This document shows positions 49,314 to 61,100 of a stretch of 64,000 nt of DNA, in pieces (within the stretch, counting starts at the first letter, position 1; every line of letters begins with the position of its first letter). The notes beneath the pieces are model-generated. The model worked only from the letters and a program-made list of their open reading frames with translations. It had not been told where the DNA came from and made no database searches. A program made the translations under genes and the position numbers. Source of the stretch: Lamellibrachia columna (Eukaryota; Annelida; Polychaeta; Sabellida; Siboglinidae). Location: assembly GCA_963662155.1 (NCBI GenBank), contig OY759271.1:39365581-39429580 (forward strand). Reading direction: 5' to 3'.

Positions 49314-49391
49314 TGGTGCTGTCATATAGGTCTTGGTGACACCACAAAGTGGTGCTGTCATATAGGTCTTGGTGACACCACAAAGTGGTGA
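49314..49391 (+). repeat. 36-bp tandem duplication in the KIF3B 3' UTR
   Basis: tggtgctgtcatataggtct and gtgacaccacaaag are repeated at 49314 and 49350, with a partial third at 49386. ggtggtg and caccac within it could pair. Confidence 0.92.
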
Positions 49392-49460
49392 TGTAAGTTA
49401 TGTGGCAGTAGTGTTGCTGTATGTGTTGGCTGCACACGCCCAAGTTCACTTTCGGCATAA

Positions 49461-49466
49461 AATAAA
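49461..49466 (+). terminator. KIF3B polyadenylation signal
   Basis: A canonical aataaa lies 170 bp after the stop codon, with a GT-rich tract (tgctgtgtgtttatagtgg) about 25 bp beyond it. Cleavage is expected near 49480. Confidence 0.75.
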
Positions 49467-49479
49467 TCCAACAAGGACT

Positions 49480-51175
49480 GTCACAGATGCTGTGTGTTTA
49501 TAGTGGCTATGTCCACTGTGCACGACAACAGGTCACATTCACTGCTGGTGTGGATGTAGGTATCACTTCTGCCATTCCAACATCTCTACTCTATGTAGCT
49601 CTCACTGAGCACACTGTAGCAAAGTATTACTGCAAAACATGTTAAACACCAAAATCATGTAAATTGAGTGATTTTGTGGTGCCGTCAAGTTGATAGGGTG
49701 GAGGTAACAGTGTTTTGTGGTGCCATCAAGTTGATAGGGTGGAGGTAACAGTGTTTTGTGGTGCCATCAAGTTGATAGGGTGGAGGTAACAGTGTGTTGC
49801 AGCAAACGTGATATATCGACTGATGAAATAAGGATTTTCCAATCTATTGCTGTGTACAACAGATAATATGAGTTACCTCGAAACGTGCAAATTTTGTGGA
49901 TAAATGCCTCGCTTCTTTGATGGTCTCGTTAAGGTTTGTTTTGTAATTTATAAATAAGTATTGGTTTAGTTTAGTTTATCTTTATTTCTGTGATCTTGTG
50001 AAGTCAGCGCAGTGATGGTAGCATCAGTATCTACCGTTCAACGCCTCTTACTATTTCTTCTCCGTCCTTGCCTAAGGCTATAGCTTTACATACTTTTTTT
50101 GCTTTACGTTTTCTACAATATTTATTCGGTGGAGCATCCTTTTGATGCTCCACATTGGTGTGTGCATTTTCCTTCTTTACACGTTTTCTGTATATTTCGT
50201 ATAAAGGTAGCTGTTTTTTACAAACTTGTTTGCATTTGTTTCGTATTAGGTGAGTTTTATACATGCAAGTCGTCAGTCTTGTGTTAAGTCTTCCTTCCTA
50301 GATGTGTTCACATGTCAGTATCATCAGTTATTCAACATATTGAAAGTATCTCTCTTGTAGAAGAAATAACAGTGTGTGGCACATTTTAGTAGTACAGCAC
50401 AGCTATAGCTATGAAGTCTATGGGCTCTTCTACCAGTCATAACACAGCTTGGCATGTACCGCTGCTCTTGGTTTAGAAAGGCACCAACAGCTAACTGCAG
50501 ATACAGCATTCTGGCTTTTGTCTGAAAGTGTAAATCATCATATTATTATTAAGGAAGTCACCTGAAGTGTATGAAATAAAGTGGCCTGATTAAGGGGTGG
50601 CCTGATTAGAGAGGCTGGTCAGATTAAAGAGGCTGATCAGATTACAGAGGCTGGTCAGATTACAGAGGCTGGTCATATATACAGATTTGGAAACCAGACC
50701 AAAAACAAAGTTATAATTACCATTTTCAAGGGGTGGTCATTTCTGAGAGGTGGTCACTTGGAGGGGTTCTGCTCTATCTGTTTGTGGTATGCAGGTGTAT
50801 GCACCACATGTCTTACCAGACGATAGAACGGCATCTAAGAAGAGCAACGCATCTGATGTTACATGTTGGTGCCCTGTTTGTCTTTATAATTGCATGTAAT
50901 GCTATGTATCCTCTTCGGTCAGATTCTATGAAAGTCGGATGTGTTTGTTAATGTTCCTTGTATCAAGCTGCATGTTTCCAACATCTGCTGTGTATACAAG
51001 TGATTTTACAGTGCGTATGTTTGCCGTTAATGTGCACAACTTGGAGAGATAAGCTGTCTGTGAAGTTAATGTTGTATTTTATTACATTTTTCGCTTGCTT
51101 TTTGTGAGTTTTCAGGTAAATGTTGTAGGTCAATATTGTGTACGTGCAAATCTACTGTTTGGTGCAGCTTGAAAA
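49480..51175. other. Intergenic region after KIF3B; minor repeats only
   Basis: 49672-49797 has three 41-bp units (tgtggtgccatcaagttgat). 50588-50672 has about four units of gaggctggtcagatta. A Lys-rich minus-strand frame at 50031-50264 is not recognised. No exon is supported. Confidence 0.6.
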
Positions 51176-51482
51176 TAGTTCTGGCTCGGCAACTCATTCT
51201 AACCACAGTAAAACAGTTCTGGCTCGGCAACTCATTCTAACCACAGTAAAACAGTTCTGGCTCGGCAACTCATTCTAACCACAGTAAAACAGTTCTGGCT
51301 CGGCAACTCATTCTATCCACAGTAAAACAGTTCTGACTCGGCAACTCATTCTAACCACAGTAAAACAGTTCTGGCTCGGCAACTCATTCTAACCACAGTA
51401 AAACAGTTCTGGCTCGGCAACTCGTTCTAACCACAGTAAAACAGTTCTGGCTCGGCAACTCATTCTAACCACAGTAAAACAG
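51176..51482. repeat. 38-bp minisatellite (8 copies)
   Basis: Units combine acagttctggctcggcaact and cattctaaccacagtaaa. Copies are nearly identical. Confidence 0.96.
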
Positions 51483-51599
51483 GTTTATATAATCTTTGTA
51501 GCATTGAAAGCAAATTTGCAAATATTCAGAGCAACCACAGTCTATCCGATTACTTGTTGGAATAACAGTTTTCTGGGTTCGTTTAATTTAAGGATGTAA

Positions 51600-51720
51600 T
51601 ATATATATATATATATATATATATACAGTATATACAGTACAGTATATATATATGTATATACTATATATGTATATAATATATATATGTATATATATATTAT
51701 ATATATATATATATATATAA
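51600..51720. repeat. (TA)n-rich tract
   Basis: Imperfect at repeats with tgtatata and cagtatata interruptions. Confidence 0.95.
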
Positions 51721-53094
51721 ATTCAACTGAATGGTTTAACTTCAACAGCTAGGTATTTAAAATCAGGGACAGTTAAAACTATTGTGTCTGGAATAAAATG
51801 ATAAATACTGTCATTATGAAGGATACATGCACATTGAGAATGCATGTGGTGCAGAATATTTATTGTGACACAAACCTACATGTGTGATCTGAATGCAATG
51901 ACAGCTATGACTGTCACATATAATGGTAAGTTAATGTTGCTATAAACAAGTTGTCATTTTAAAGCTGCGTCCACACTTGATTTAATCCATCGCAACTCGT
52001 GAAAGTGAAAAAGTGAGCCTTGTCTTGGGGCATATAAACAGTTATGCTACACATGGCCACTTTGTAGTTTGTTTGACTGAATTTCTGTTTAATTTAATAG
52101 TAAGATTTCATCAAACCTAAAGTATAATAATCAACACACGAGCTAGCATGTTGTAGTGGATACTAGATAGATTTGATTTTTGCAAAATGAGTCTGACACA
52201 GGACGAGTGAAGAAATGAAATTGCAGAAGTAGACGCAATGCTAGGACAACTGTACACTGTTGGTGCGCAACTTGTAGTAACTTATGGTAGGATGATGTGT
52301 ACAAGAGAAGCCAGTTGTTTGCTCAATGCTTACATAAAGGTTGTACAAGTGTCTGCAATGTCCAGATACAGTGTATGTGATGTATGATGCATAATAGTTA
52401 GGTACTGCTAGAAACACGTCACCATGTGACCTTGTGTACAATCATTCACAAGCTTCCCTCTCCAGTTTTCAACATTGTTGTTCCAAATTCTTGACTGTCT
52501 AACAAAGGTTATGTAGTACGCCTAAGTAATGTTGCTATTGATTCAGTATGGTATTGTAGAAGAACGAAAATGACAATAAATGTTTTAGTCTTGTAATAAT
52601 TATTAATCTTTTTCTTGAATTTCACAGTCAATTTGACCTTTTTCTTTGTTATGTTTCGGAAACTATCTGGTCTGGTCAGTCTGCTGAAGACAGCTGGGAG
52701 GGGCCAAGATGTAACGAGTCCAGAAAAATTGTCAAATTTACAGTGAAATACAAGAAAATGATTAACCACCAGTCTGGTGATCTCACAATTATTGGAATAA
52801 TTCTGTTTGCGTACAAGCTTCACACCTACAGTACAGCAAGTGCATGCAACATGGTGAGATGTGATGTTTCTGTTTGTTTACATGTGCATGTTTGTTAACG
52901 TGTGCATGTTTGTTAACGTGTGCATGTTTGGCACGTGTATTTATTGTCTTCGCGACTCCTCTACAAGCTGTGTGTGTATATGAGATAGAATATATAAGAG
53001 ATGGTTGCATGACTATGGAATAAAACAAAGTATTATGACACTGAAATGGCTTATTGATTATTTAGTGGGGTTCTTTAGTGTTTTCTTCTGTGTG
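51721..53094. other. No gene recognised
   Basis: AT-rich intergenic DNA. 52876-52926 has three gtttgttaacgtgtgcat-type units. No coding exon is recognised. Confidence 0.5.
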
Positions 53095-53215
53095 CGTGTA
53101 CAGTCTGTACAGTATGTATGGTCTGTACGGTATGTACAGTATGTACGGTCTGTACAGTCTGAATGATACGTACGGTCTGTATGATACGTACGGTCTGTAT
53201 GATACGTATGGTCTG
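53095..53215. repeat. Degenerate 9-10-bp repeat (gtctgtacg, gtatgtaca)
   Basis: Simple tandem repeats leading into the 24-bp array. Confidence 0.85.
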
Positions 53216-53257
53216 TTTCTGGATTTATGTCCAAGCGTTATACCTTTATTGTGCACC

Positions 53258-55010
53258 TGCTTTGGAGTATGTAGGTGCACCTGCTTTGGAATATGTAGGT
53301 GCACCTGCTTTGGAGTATGTAGGTGCACCTGCTTTGGAGTATGGAGGTACCCCTGCTTTGGAATATGTAGGTGCACCTGCTTTGGAGTATGGAGGTACCC
53401 CATGCTTTGGAGTATGTAGGTACCCCTGCTTTGGAATATGTTGGTGCACCTGCTTTGGAATATGTAGGTGCACCTGCTTTGGAGTATGTAGGTACCCCTG
53501 CTTTGGAGTATGTAGGTATCTCATGCTTTGGAGTATGTAGGTGCACCTGCTTTGGAGTATGGAGGTACCCCTGCTTTGGAGTATGTAGGTATCTCATGCT
53601 TTGGAGTATGTAGGTGCACCTGCTTTGGAATATGTAGGTGCACCTGCTTTGGAGTATGTAGGTACACCTGCTTTGGAGTATGTAGGTGCACCTGCTTTGG
53701 AGTATGTAGGTGTACCTGCTTTGGAGTATGTAGGTGCACCTGCTTTGGAGTATGTAGGTGCACCTGCTTTGGAGTATGTAGGTACCCCATGCTTTGGAGT
53801 ATGTAGGTACCCCTGCTTTGGAATATGTAGGTGCACTTGCTTTGGAGTATGTAGGTGCACCTGCTTTGGAGTATGGAGGTACCCCATGCTTTGGAGTATG
53901 TAGGTACCCCTGCTTTGGAATGTGTAGGTGCACCTGCTTTGGAGTATGTAGGTACACCTGCTTTGGAGTATGTAGGTGCACCTGCTTTGGAGTATGTAGG
54001 TGCACCTGCTTTGGAATATGTAGGTGCACCTGCTTTGGAGTATGTAGGTGTACCTGCTTTGGAGTATGTAGGTGCACCTGCTTTGGAGTATGTAGGTACC
54101 CCTGCTTTGGAGTATGTAGGTGCACCTGCTTTGGAGTATGTAGGTGCACCTGCTTTGGAGTATGTAGGTATCTCATGCTTTGCAGTATGTAGGTACCCCT
54201 GCTGTCGAGTGTGTAGGTACCCCTGCTTTGGGGTATGTGGGTACCCCTGCTTTGGAGTATGTGGGTACCCCTGCTATGTAGTATGTAGGTACCAATGCTT
54301 TGGAGTATGTAGGTACACTTGCTTTGGAGTATGTAGGTACACCTGTTGTGGAGTATGTAGGTACACCTGCTTTGGAGTATGTAGGTACCCCTGCTTTGGA
54401 GTATGGAGGTACCCCATGCTTTGGAGTATGTAGTTACCCCATGCTTTAGAGTATGTAGGTACCCCTGCTGTGGAGTATGGAGGTACCCCTGCTGTGGAGT
54501 ATGTAGGTACCCCATGCTTTGCAGTATGTAGGTACCCCTGCTGTGGAGTATGTAGGTACCCCTGCTTTGGGGTATGTGGGTACCCCTGCTTTGGAGTATG
54601 TGGGTACCCTGCTATGTAGTATGTAGGTACCACTGCTTTGGAGTATGTAGGTACACTTGCTTTGGAGTATGTAGTAGGTACCCCTGCTTTGGAGTATGTA
54701 GGTATCCTTGCTTTGGGGTATGTAGGTATCCCTGTTTTAGACTAGGTACATCTGCTGTGGAGTATGTAGGTACCACTGCTTTGGAGTATGTAGGTACACC
54801 TGCTTTGGAGTATGTAGGTGCACCTGCTTTGGAGTATGTAGGTACCCCTGCTTTGGAGTATGTAGGTACCCCTGCTTTGGAGTATGGAGGTACCCCTGCT
54901 GTGGAGTATGTAGGTACCCCATGCTTTAGAGTACGTAGGTACCCCTGCCTTGGAGTATGTAGGTACCCCTGCTGTAGAGTATCTAGGACCTGCTGTGGAG
55001 TATGTAGGTA
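53258..55010. repeat. 24-bp minisatellite, about 73 copies
   Basis: Core ctgctttggagtatgtaggt followed by a variable 4-5-bp segment (gcac, accc, acac, atct with an extra base), so gtgcac and ggtacc hexamers alternate along the array. Runs of identical unit order suggest block duplications. Long frames on both strands (HTPKQVHL; APALEYVG) are artefacts of a multiple-of-3 period. Confidence 0.97.
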
Positions 55011-55580
55011 GCCCACTCTGTGATACCCACAGTCTACCCCACCCTGTGATACCCGCAGTCTAGCCCACCCTGTAATACCTGCAGTCTAGCCTTCCCTGTG
55101 ATACCCACAGTTTAGCCCTCCCTGTGATACCCGCAGTCTGGCCCACCATGTAATACCCGCAGTCTAGCCTTCCCTGTGATACCCGCAGTCTAGCCCATCT
55201 TGTGATACCCGCAGTCTAGCCCTCCCTGTGATACCCGCAGTCTGGCCCACCATGTGATACCCGCAGTCTAGCCCTCCCTGTGATACCCACAGCCTAGCCC
55301 TCTCTGTGATACCTGCAGTCTAGCCTTCCCTGTAATACCCACAGTCTAGCCCACCCTGTGATAACTGTAGTCTAGCCCACCCTGTAATACCCACAGTCCA
55401 GCCCTCCCTGTGATACCCACAGTCTAGCCCTCCCTGTGATACCCACAGTCTGGCCCACCCTGTAATACCCAGTCTAGCCCTCCCTGTGATACCCACAGTC
55501 TGGCCCACCCTGTAATATCCACAGTCTAGCCTACACTGTGACACCTGCAGTCTAGCCCTCCCTGTGATACCCACAGGGAG
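55011..55580. repeat. 26-bp minisatellite, about 22 copies
   Basis: Units such as tgatacccgcagtctagccc plus tccctg, starting directly where the 24-bp array ends. Confidence 0.95.
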
Positions 55581-55734
55581 GGCTAGCCTTCCCTGTCGTA
55601 CTCATTTCTTAGTCTCCCACTTATTTTGACAGAATTCCTATTTTTAAATACCTCATGGATACAGTCAGGTAGATCATTTAAAAAAAAATTGAATTCTGGG
55701 ACTTAGTTCTTCTGTTCACCAGATGGCAATGCAA

Positions 55735-55850
55735 CAGGCTCACCCGTACCATCGAGTGAACAGATGGTAAGGCAACAGGCTGTCCCGTACCACCGGGTGA
55801 ACAGATGTTAAGGCAACAGGCTCTCACGTACCATCAGGTGAACAGATGAG
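55735..55850. repeat. About 41-bp tandem repeat (3 copies)
   Basis: Units share ggcaacaggct and gtaccatcgggtgaacagat-like sequence. Confidence 0.88.
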
Positions 55851-57607
55851 TTAAGTTCATGAAGAAAACAACTGTTGGTAGCTAAAACACAGAAAGTGAG
55901 TAAACTTGATAGATGTATTCAGAAGATGTGAATGGATTGTCTGACCTGTACATACAATAAAGAAACACCTTCACATGCAGCAGCACTAACACATTTATTG
56001 TTGCTGTAAGGTCACGGTATAGTTGCAGTGTTGCACAGAAAGTCCTTCCGTGTTTTAGTGTAAAGTACAATAATTCTCCACAAAGATGAATCCATAGATT
56101 TATATAAACATACATACAGTGTCACACAAACATACAGGAGATTACTTCCCCTAATGCAACTGTCTTTGATTTCAAGACGCCACCAAACAAACCTCTCCTA
56201 CAATGACCCTTTCCAAGTCGTTCTGTCTGGCACGGAACAAGATTATTCGATAATGCAATACGAGTACTGTTTCTTTATGCCAACTTAAATTAATAGCAAA
56301 TTTAACTTTATATAAGCACATTATGTATATATTCAGCCCCTTTTCTAGTTCAACAATGACTGAATGGTTCAAATATGAAGCAACAGGCACTATTACATTG
56401 TAATGAAGTTTCCTATGATGCAATAACAATACTTTTTGGTGTACACGCAGACCAGCGGCTTCAGACAGGATACAGCGTTGGTGCAGACCGCTATGTTCTG
56501 TCCTTGCATCCACTTCAAGGTATTCTGGATTTCTACCACATTAAGTGTGTGCCTTTTATGAATTCTCCTTTCTTTAATCTATCCACGTTCAATGTTATCC
56601 CTTACATGATTAAGCAGTAATTGATTATAGTAATTGATTATAGACACTAACCTTCTGCTACTCTTACAACCTACTATCTTGGTAGCAAGTATTACTATAG
56701 CTATGTAGCTTAACAATATGATGGAGACAGCAAAATGCACAGAGCGTTGTAAACAATGATTCGACTACATTTATCACCATACAGTAGTGACCTTTGGTGT
56801 TCACAGTGCTCACAGTGATGTCACAAGATTTGCTTTATTCAACACACACCAGCTGTCAACATTAATTGTTAAGTAGAACCATTATGCATAAGCTGTACCA
56901 AAAATAATAATTGCGTTGTTTAGGCAAAATGTGCAAATAAAACACATCCATAAATGTGGATAACACCAGTATCCCGTGGTGCCCAACCCATATGGACATT
57001 ATTTTTGTCTTTTGCTTTGTCAGATCACAATAAAATGAGTTTTTTCTCGAAATTGTTTGGTTTTGCTCAATGTTTCTTGAAATCTGATAGATATGTTTAC
57101 AAGCTTTTCTTTAAATTTTGCACACATGATTCCTTGGAGGTTTTCTGCCATACAACACATCAATAAAACTGTCAGATCCGTCTATCCTCAGTACATAAGC
57201 TAACATACACTATTCTCTGATACTCCATGTATGGAATGTCAAGTGGCTTAAATGCTAAATGCAAAACTCCAAATGAAGAGAGCTTGAGAAGCACACAGCA
57301 TATTCTGCATAGAATGGAATGATTATTATTATAAACCTGCACACAAGCAGCATAATATTACACGATACGATTGTTAAGACGAATCTACCTAATACATGTG
57401 GCCACAGCCTGACCGGTCAACACAGTCACCTTAGCTTAGCAAAAACATTGATACAAAAACGTTCAATAGCCATATCACGGACGCAGGTGACGCATTCATC
57501 CGTCCGCTGGTTGAGTAGCCACTGGCCGGATTAGCAAAGGGCTCTGTGCGTTAACATCACAAAGCCCACTAGATATATACTCCGAGGCATGACAAAGGAG
57601 TTTGTGT
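55851..57607. other. Downstream flank and probable 3' UTR of the minus-strand gene; nothing else recognised
   Basis: No exon or repeat recognised. The 3' UTR of the minus-strand gene begins at 57607. Minus-strand AATAAA (plus tttatt) occurs near 56830 and 55992, but I cannot choose between them. Confidence 0.45.
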
Positions 57608-58180
57608 TCAGTACGTGCTCTGCAGTGCCTGGAACTTCGCCAGCAGATTGCGCGTTGTGCCCTGCTCCGGAAGTGGCTCGACGATGCGATCGTCGCCACG
57701 TACCACATCAGGGTTATGTTGGGGGTCATTCTCGAACTCCCCCGCTTCAGGCTCCATGTTGCTCTGTGCGAACTCTGCCGACAATCGACCATCGTACTCA
57801 TCTGCGTCAATGTTCATGCCGTTTCCATTGCTGATAGGTGGCGCCACTGCAGCTTTTTGCACTGACACCTGCTGCGCGGCTGCCTTCTGAATGCGTGTGC
57901 TGCGTTCGGGGCTTGGTGGCGGGATTGACGAGTCTTCCATCTGCCGGAATTTCGCGAGCAGATCCCGGGTGTGGGCAACGGGAAGATGGGATTCGTCACT
58001 CTCCTCCTCTCCATCCTGATGATTCGAGACATCTTCAATTTCGTTGGCGTCTTGTTGGTCCACATCGCTGCTTTCATCGATGTGGTGATCGGTGTCGCCA
58101 CCTGTTGAGGAGCTGCTCTGACTCTTCGCTGATCCTGGTCGCAGCAGTAACTTCGGCTCCTTCACCGTCCACTTATATTC
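57608..58180 (-). CDS. Motif-repeat protein terminal exon 5 (motifs 5-6)
   Basis: Acceptor atttgtctag|GAA. It encodes EYKWTVKEPKLLLRPGSAKS, an acidic stretch, TRDLLAKFRQMED, and the C-terminus TRNLLAKFQALQSTY before TGA (57610-57608). Confidence 0.88.
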   Translation of the reverse strand, partial: EYKWTVKEPKLLLRPGSAKSQSSSSTGGDTDHHIDESSDVDQQDANEIEDVSNHQDGEEESDESHLPVAHTRDLLAKFRQMEDSSIPPPSPERSTRIQKAAAQQVSVQKAAVAPPISNGNGMNIDADEYDGRLSAEFAQSNMEPEAGEFENDPQHNPDVVRGDDRIVEPLPEQGTTRNLLAKFQALQSTY

Positions 58181-61100
58181 CTAGACAAATAATTGTGATA
58201 AATGAATAATCATGTCATAATTATAATATGCACATAATTATCACGAAACAAATAATTAAATAAAATTAATAATCCTGTCGTAATTATAATATATGCACAT
58301 CATAGTTATAATACGCTTTAGCTCTTCAATGCTGAGTTTTGCATATTTAAAAATGACCTCAAACCTGATTACTTATAATGTGCTGTCAATTTATAAGACT
58401 ATTAATAACATTTTCTTTGGCTATTTATAAGTGCCACATATTTGTTATTACAAATAACATCAAGATATTGGCAATATCAGTTGGCAAGTACTCCTTGTGG
58501 TATTTGCAATAATTTTAGGAAAGTGAACATTGCAAATATTTTTGAAAAGTATATGCAATATTTTTGTATATGCAATACTAATGAAATGTATGCAATACTT
58601 TGAACAGTTTTGTACACATCCCTGGTGAACCCCTGGGAGTGAGAGTGGGAGTTGTACCTTCTTTGGTGTCTTTGTCTCCGCCTGCACCTCCATGCTCTGG
58701 AACTTGGACAGGATGTTGCGGGTGTAACAGTGAGCAGGAAGACACTCCTCCCTACCTCCAGTCTCACCCTCGTCATCTGTCGCAGACATTCGCACGACCT
58801 CCACTGGCTCCTTCTGGTGGAAGACGCAAGCTGGGTCCGACTGTCGCTTCTGCAACTTCGGCGTTGTCGGAAACATGGCCTTCTTTTCATTCTGCTGTTC
58901 CAATGTGCGCCACCTGGCGAGCAGATTTTTTGTCAAACCATACTCCGGGAACTCGCCTTCCAGATATTTCTCTTGACCATCCGGACGGATGACCTCCGGC
59001 TGGATGTCGACATCATCGTTGCCATTGACAACAACACTGTCGGCAGCACCCAGATTCGGAGCACTGTGAGAGGACTCTGGGGGCATAGCGAAGGGTTTCT
59101 TGACGGACTTGGTAGGACTCAGAGGTGGGGCATTCACGTCTTCCATCGAGCGGAACTTAGCGAGAATGCTGCGAGTTTTCTCAGGCACCGGCAATTCCTC
59201 TGGTATGACGTACTCATTGGATGACTTCACGATATCCGGATTAAACTCTTCTTGATCTTCTTCTTCTGCATCACTGGTGCCGTTTATCTGTGCATCTTCA
59301 ATGCTCTCGCGCAGTAGGTCCCGAGGTGGTGTAATACGGTGCACTGGCTTCCAGCGTGGTGACATTGGCGGTGGTGAGGTCATTTCCCTGTCTTCCTCTT
59401 TATTGGCAAACTTTGCGATTAGGTGACGTGTCGAGTCTGGTGACATCACCTCTTCGTCAGGGTGGCTGATTGGGGATGGGGGTGATACTTCTTTGGGTTC
59501 ATCCCTCTTAGACATCCGTTTGGGGGAGACGGGATTGGGGAAGATAGGAGGAGCATTGTGGCTGATGTCTTCGAATCTTGTCCGCACCGACGACATCTCA
59601 GTGAAATGAATCTTAAAAAGCAAAACGTGCACTATATCAAGACTTTGTTGTGATGCCCTGTTGGTGCATGGCACATCACTCATCTTGTATTTCTTGAGAG
59701 GAAACTTGCTGCAGTGTTTAGTGTATCAGTACTTAATACTTGAATGTGATAATACAACATTTAACAATATGAAATATATTGTTCATGGCTCCAGGTAATA
59801 ACTTGCTCTGAAGTGTAAATTATTACTTTCTAAGATTTAACAACATTGCCATACAAACCAAAAAGCCAGCCTTTCCGAGATATTTGTTTATACAGTTTAT
59901 AATCTTCAAGTCCTCACCAAAAGATTTTTTAATTACTAATAACTTTCTATCGCATGTAATTGTTTGATAAAAAGATAATTTGTCTAAGATGGAACAGAGT
60001 AGTGGTAGAGAGTGGTCAGACGTATCCTTGTTACATGGACCTCATCTGGCAGGACCACTGTTTGTCCTACCTCCTCCTTTTCCCTGGTCTCATGGGCAAT
60101 CTCTTGGTCCTGGATGACTTGGTCCTCGGTCTCGCTGAAGTGGAAGACCTCTGGCTGGTTCCTGCGGGACACACAGACACAGGCAACTTGTAGTGTCTTG
60201 TCACATAACAACCTCTACTTTCAGTGACCACAACTACGTAAGTGTAAGGAATAGGGATGGGGAAGACTGCTGAGTATGTGCATGCATGTGTGGTGTGTGT
60301 GGTGTGCGTGTGTGCATGCGTGCGTGCGTACGTGTGGGTGCATAAGTGTGTGTTTGTGTGTATATGTATGTACGTACTTATTTATGTACATGCATGCTTG
60401 CACGTTGGGGTGTGTATGTCTATGAACATATGTGGGTGTGTGCATATGTGCATATATACCTACAAAAAGAACCCGCAGTCTATCAAGTCAGTTAAAATGG
60501 TTGCTACCTGGTAGTTAACAGTTACATAAAAGTGAATGAAGAAAATTGCAACTGTCCGCCTTGACTGGTGTCCGTCCCACACACCCACCTGTATCCATCC
60601 ACTTCAACTGCGGCACTCGGAGATGGTGTCTTCTGTTTTGCAGATTCATCTTCTGAAAGGAGAAGACAGGAATTTACAGAGATTTGTAGTCAAAAGACTT
60701 GTAGGATGTCACAGGACTAAAGTAGTGTGCCTTTGCAGCATACTCATCTACTCTACAGGAGGGAGTGCTCTTTGAACTGTTGATTTTGTTGCAGGAGGGA
60801 ATTCGAACAACTCAGTATTCTCTGTGTTCACAACAGGAAATAACCACAGACAAAGTAATTCCTTGTATGAAAATATTCAGACAGAAGCAGATCAGAAGAA
60901 AATTTATTTGATCCGAACTGTACACGCATTCAATAATAATAATATATCAGTAAATAGAGGGTGATAAATGAACGGAACAAACTGCCAAATGATTGTGTTA
61001 ATGCTAGTAGTGTGAATAGGTTTAAAAATAGAATTGACAGATATTTGATAAGGGCAGTCTACACATAGATGAGATGTTGGACTCTCGATAAGCCAATGGC

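Noticed and set aside
50031..50264. Lys-rich 77-residue minus-strand protein
   Set aside because: No similarity recognised, no splice or start support, and a length expected by chance.
53238..55016. Open frames up to 425 codons (HTPKQVHL; APALEYVG) on both strands
   Set aside because: They are produced by a 24-bp period. All frames are repeats of the same few residues and none has start or splice support.
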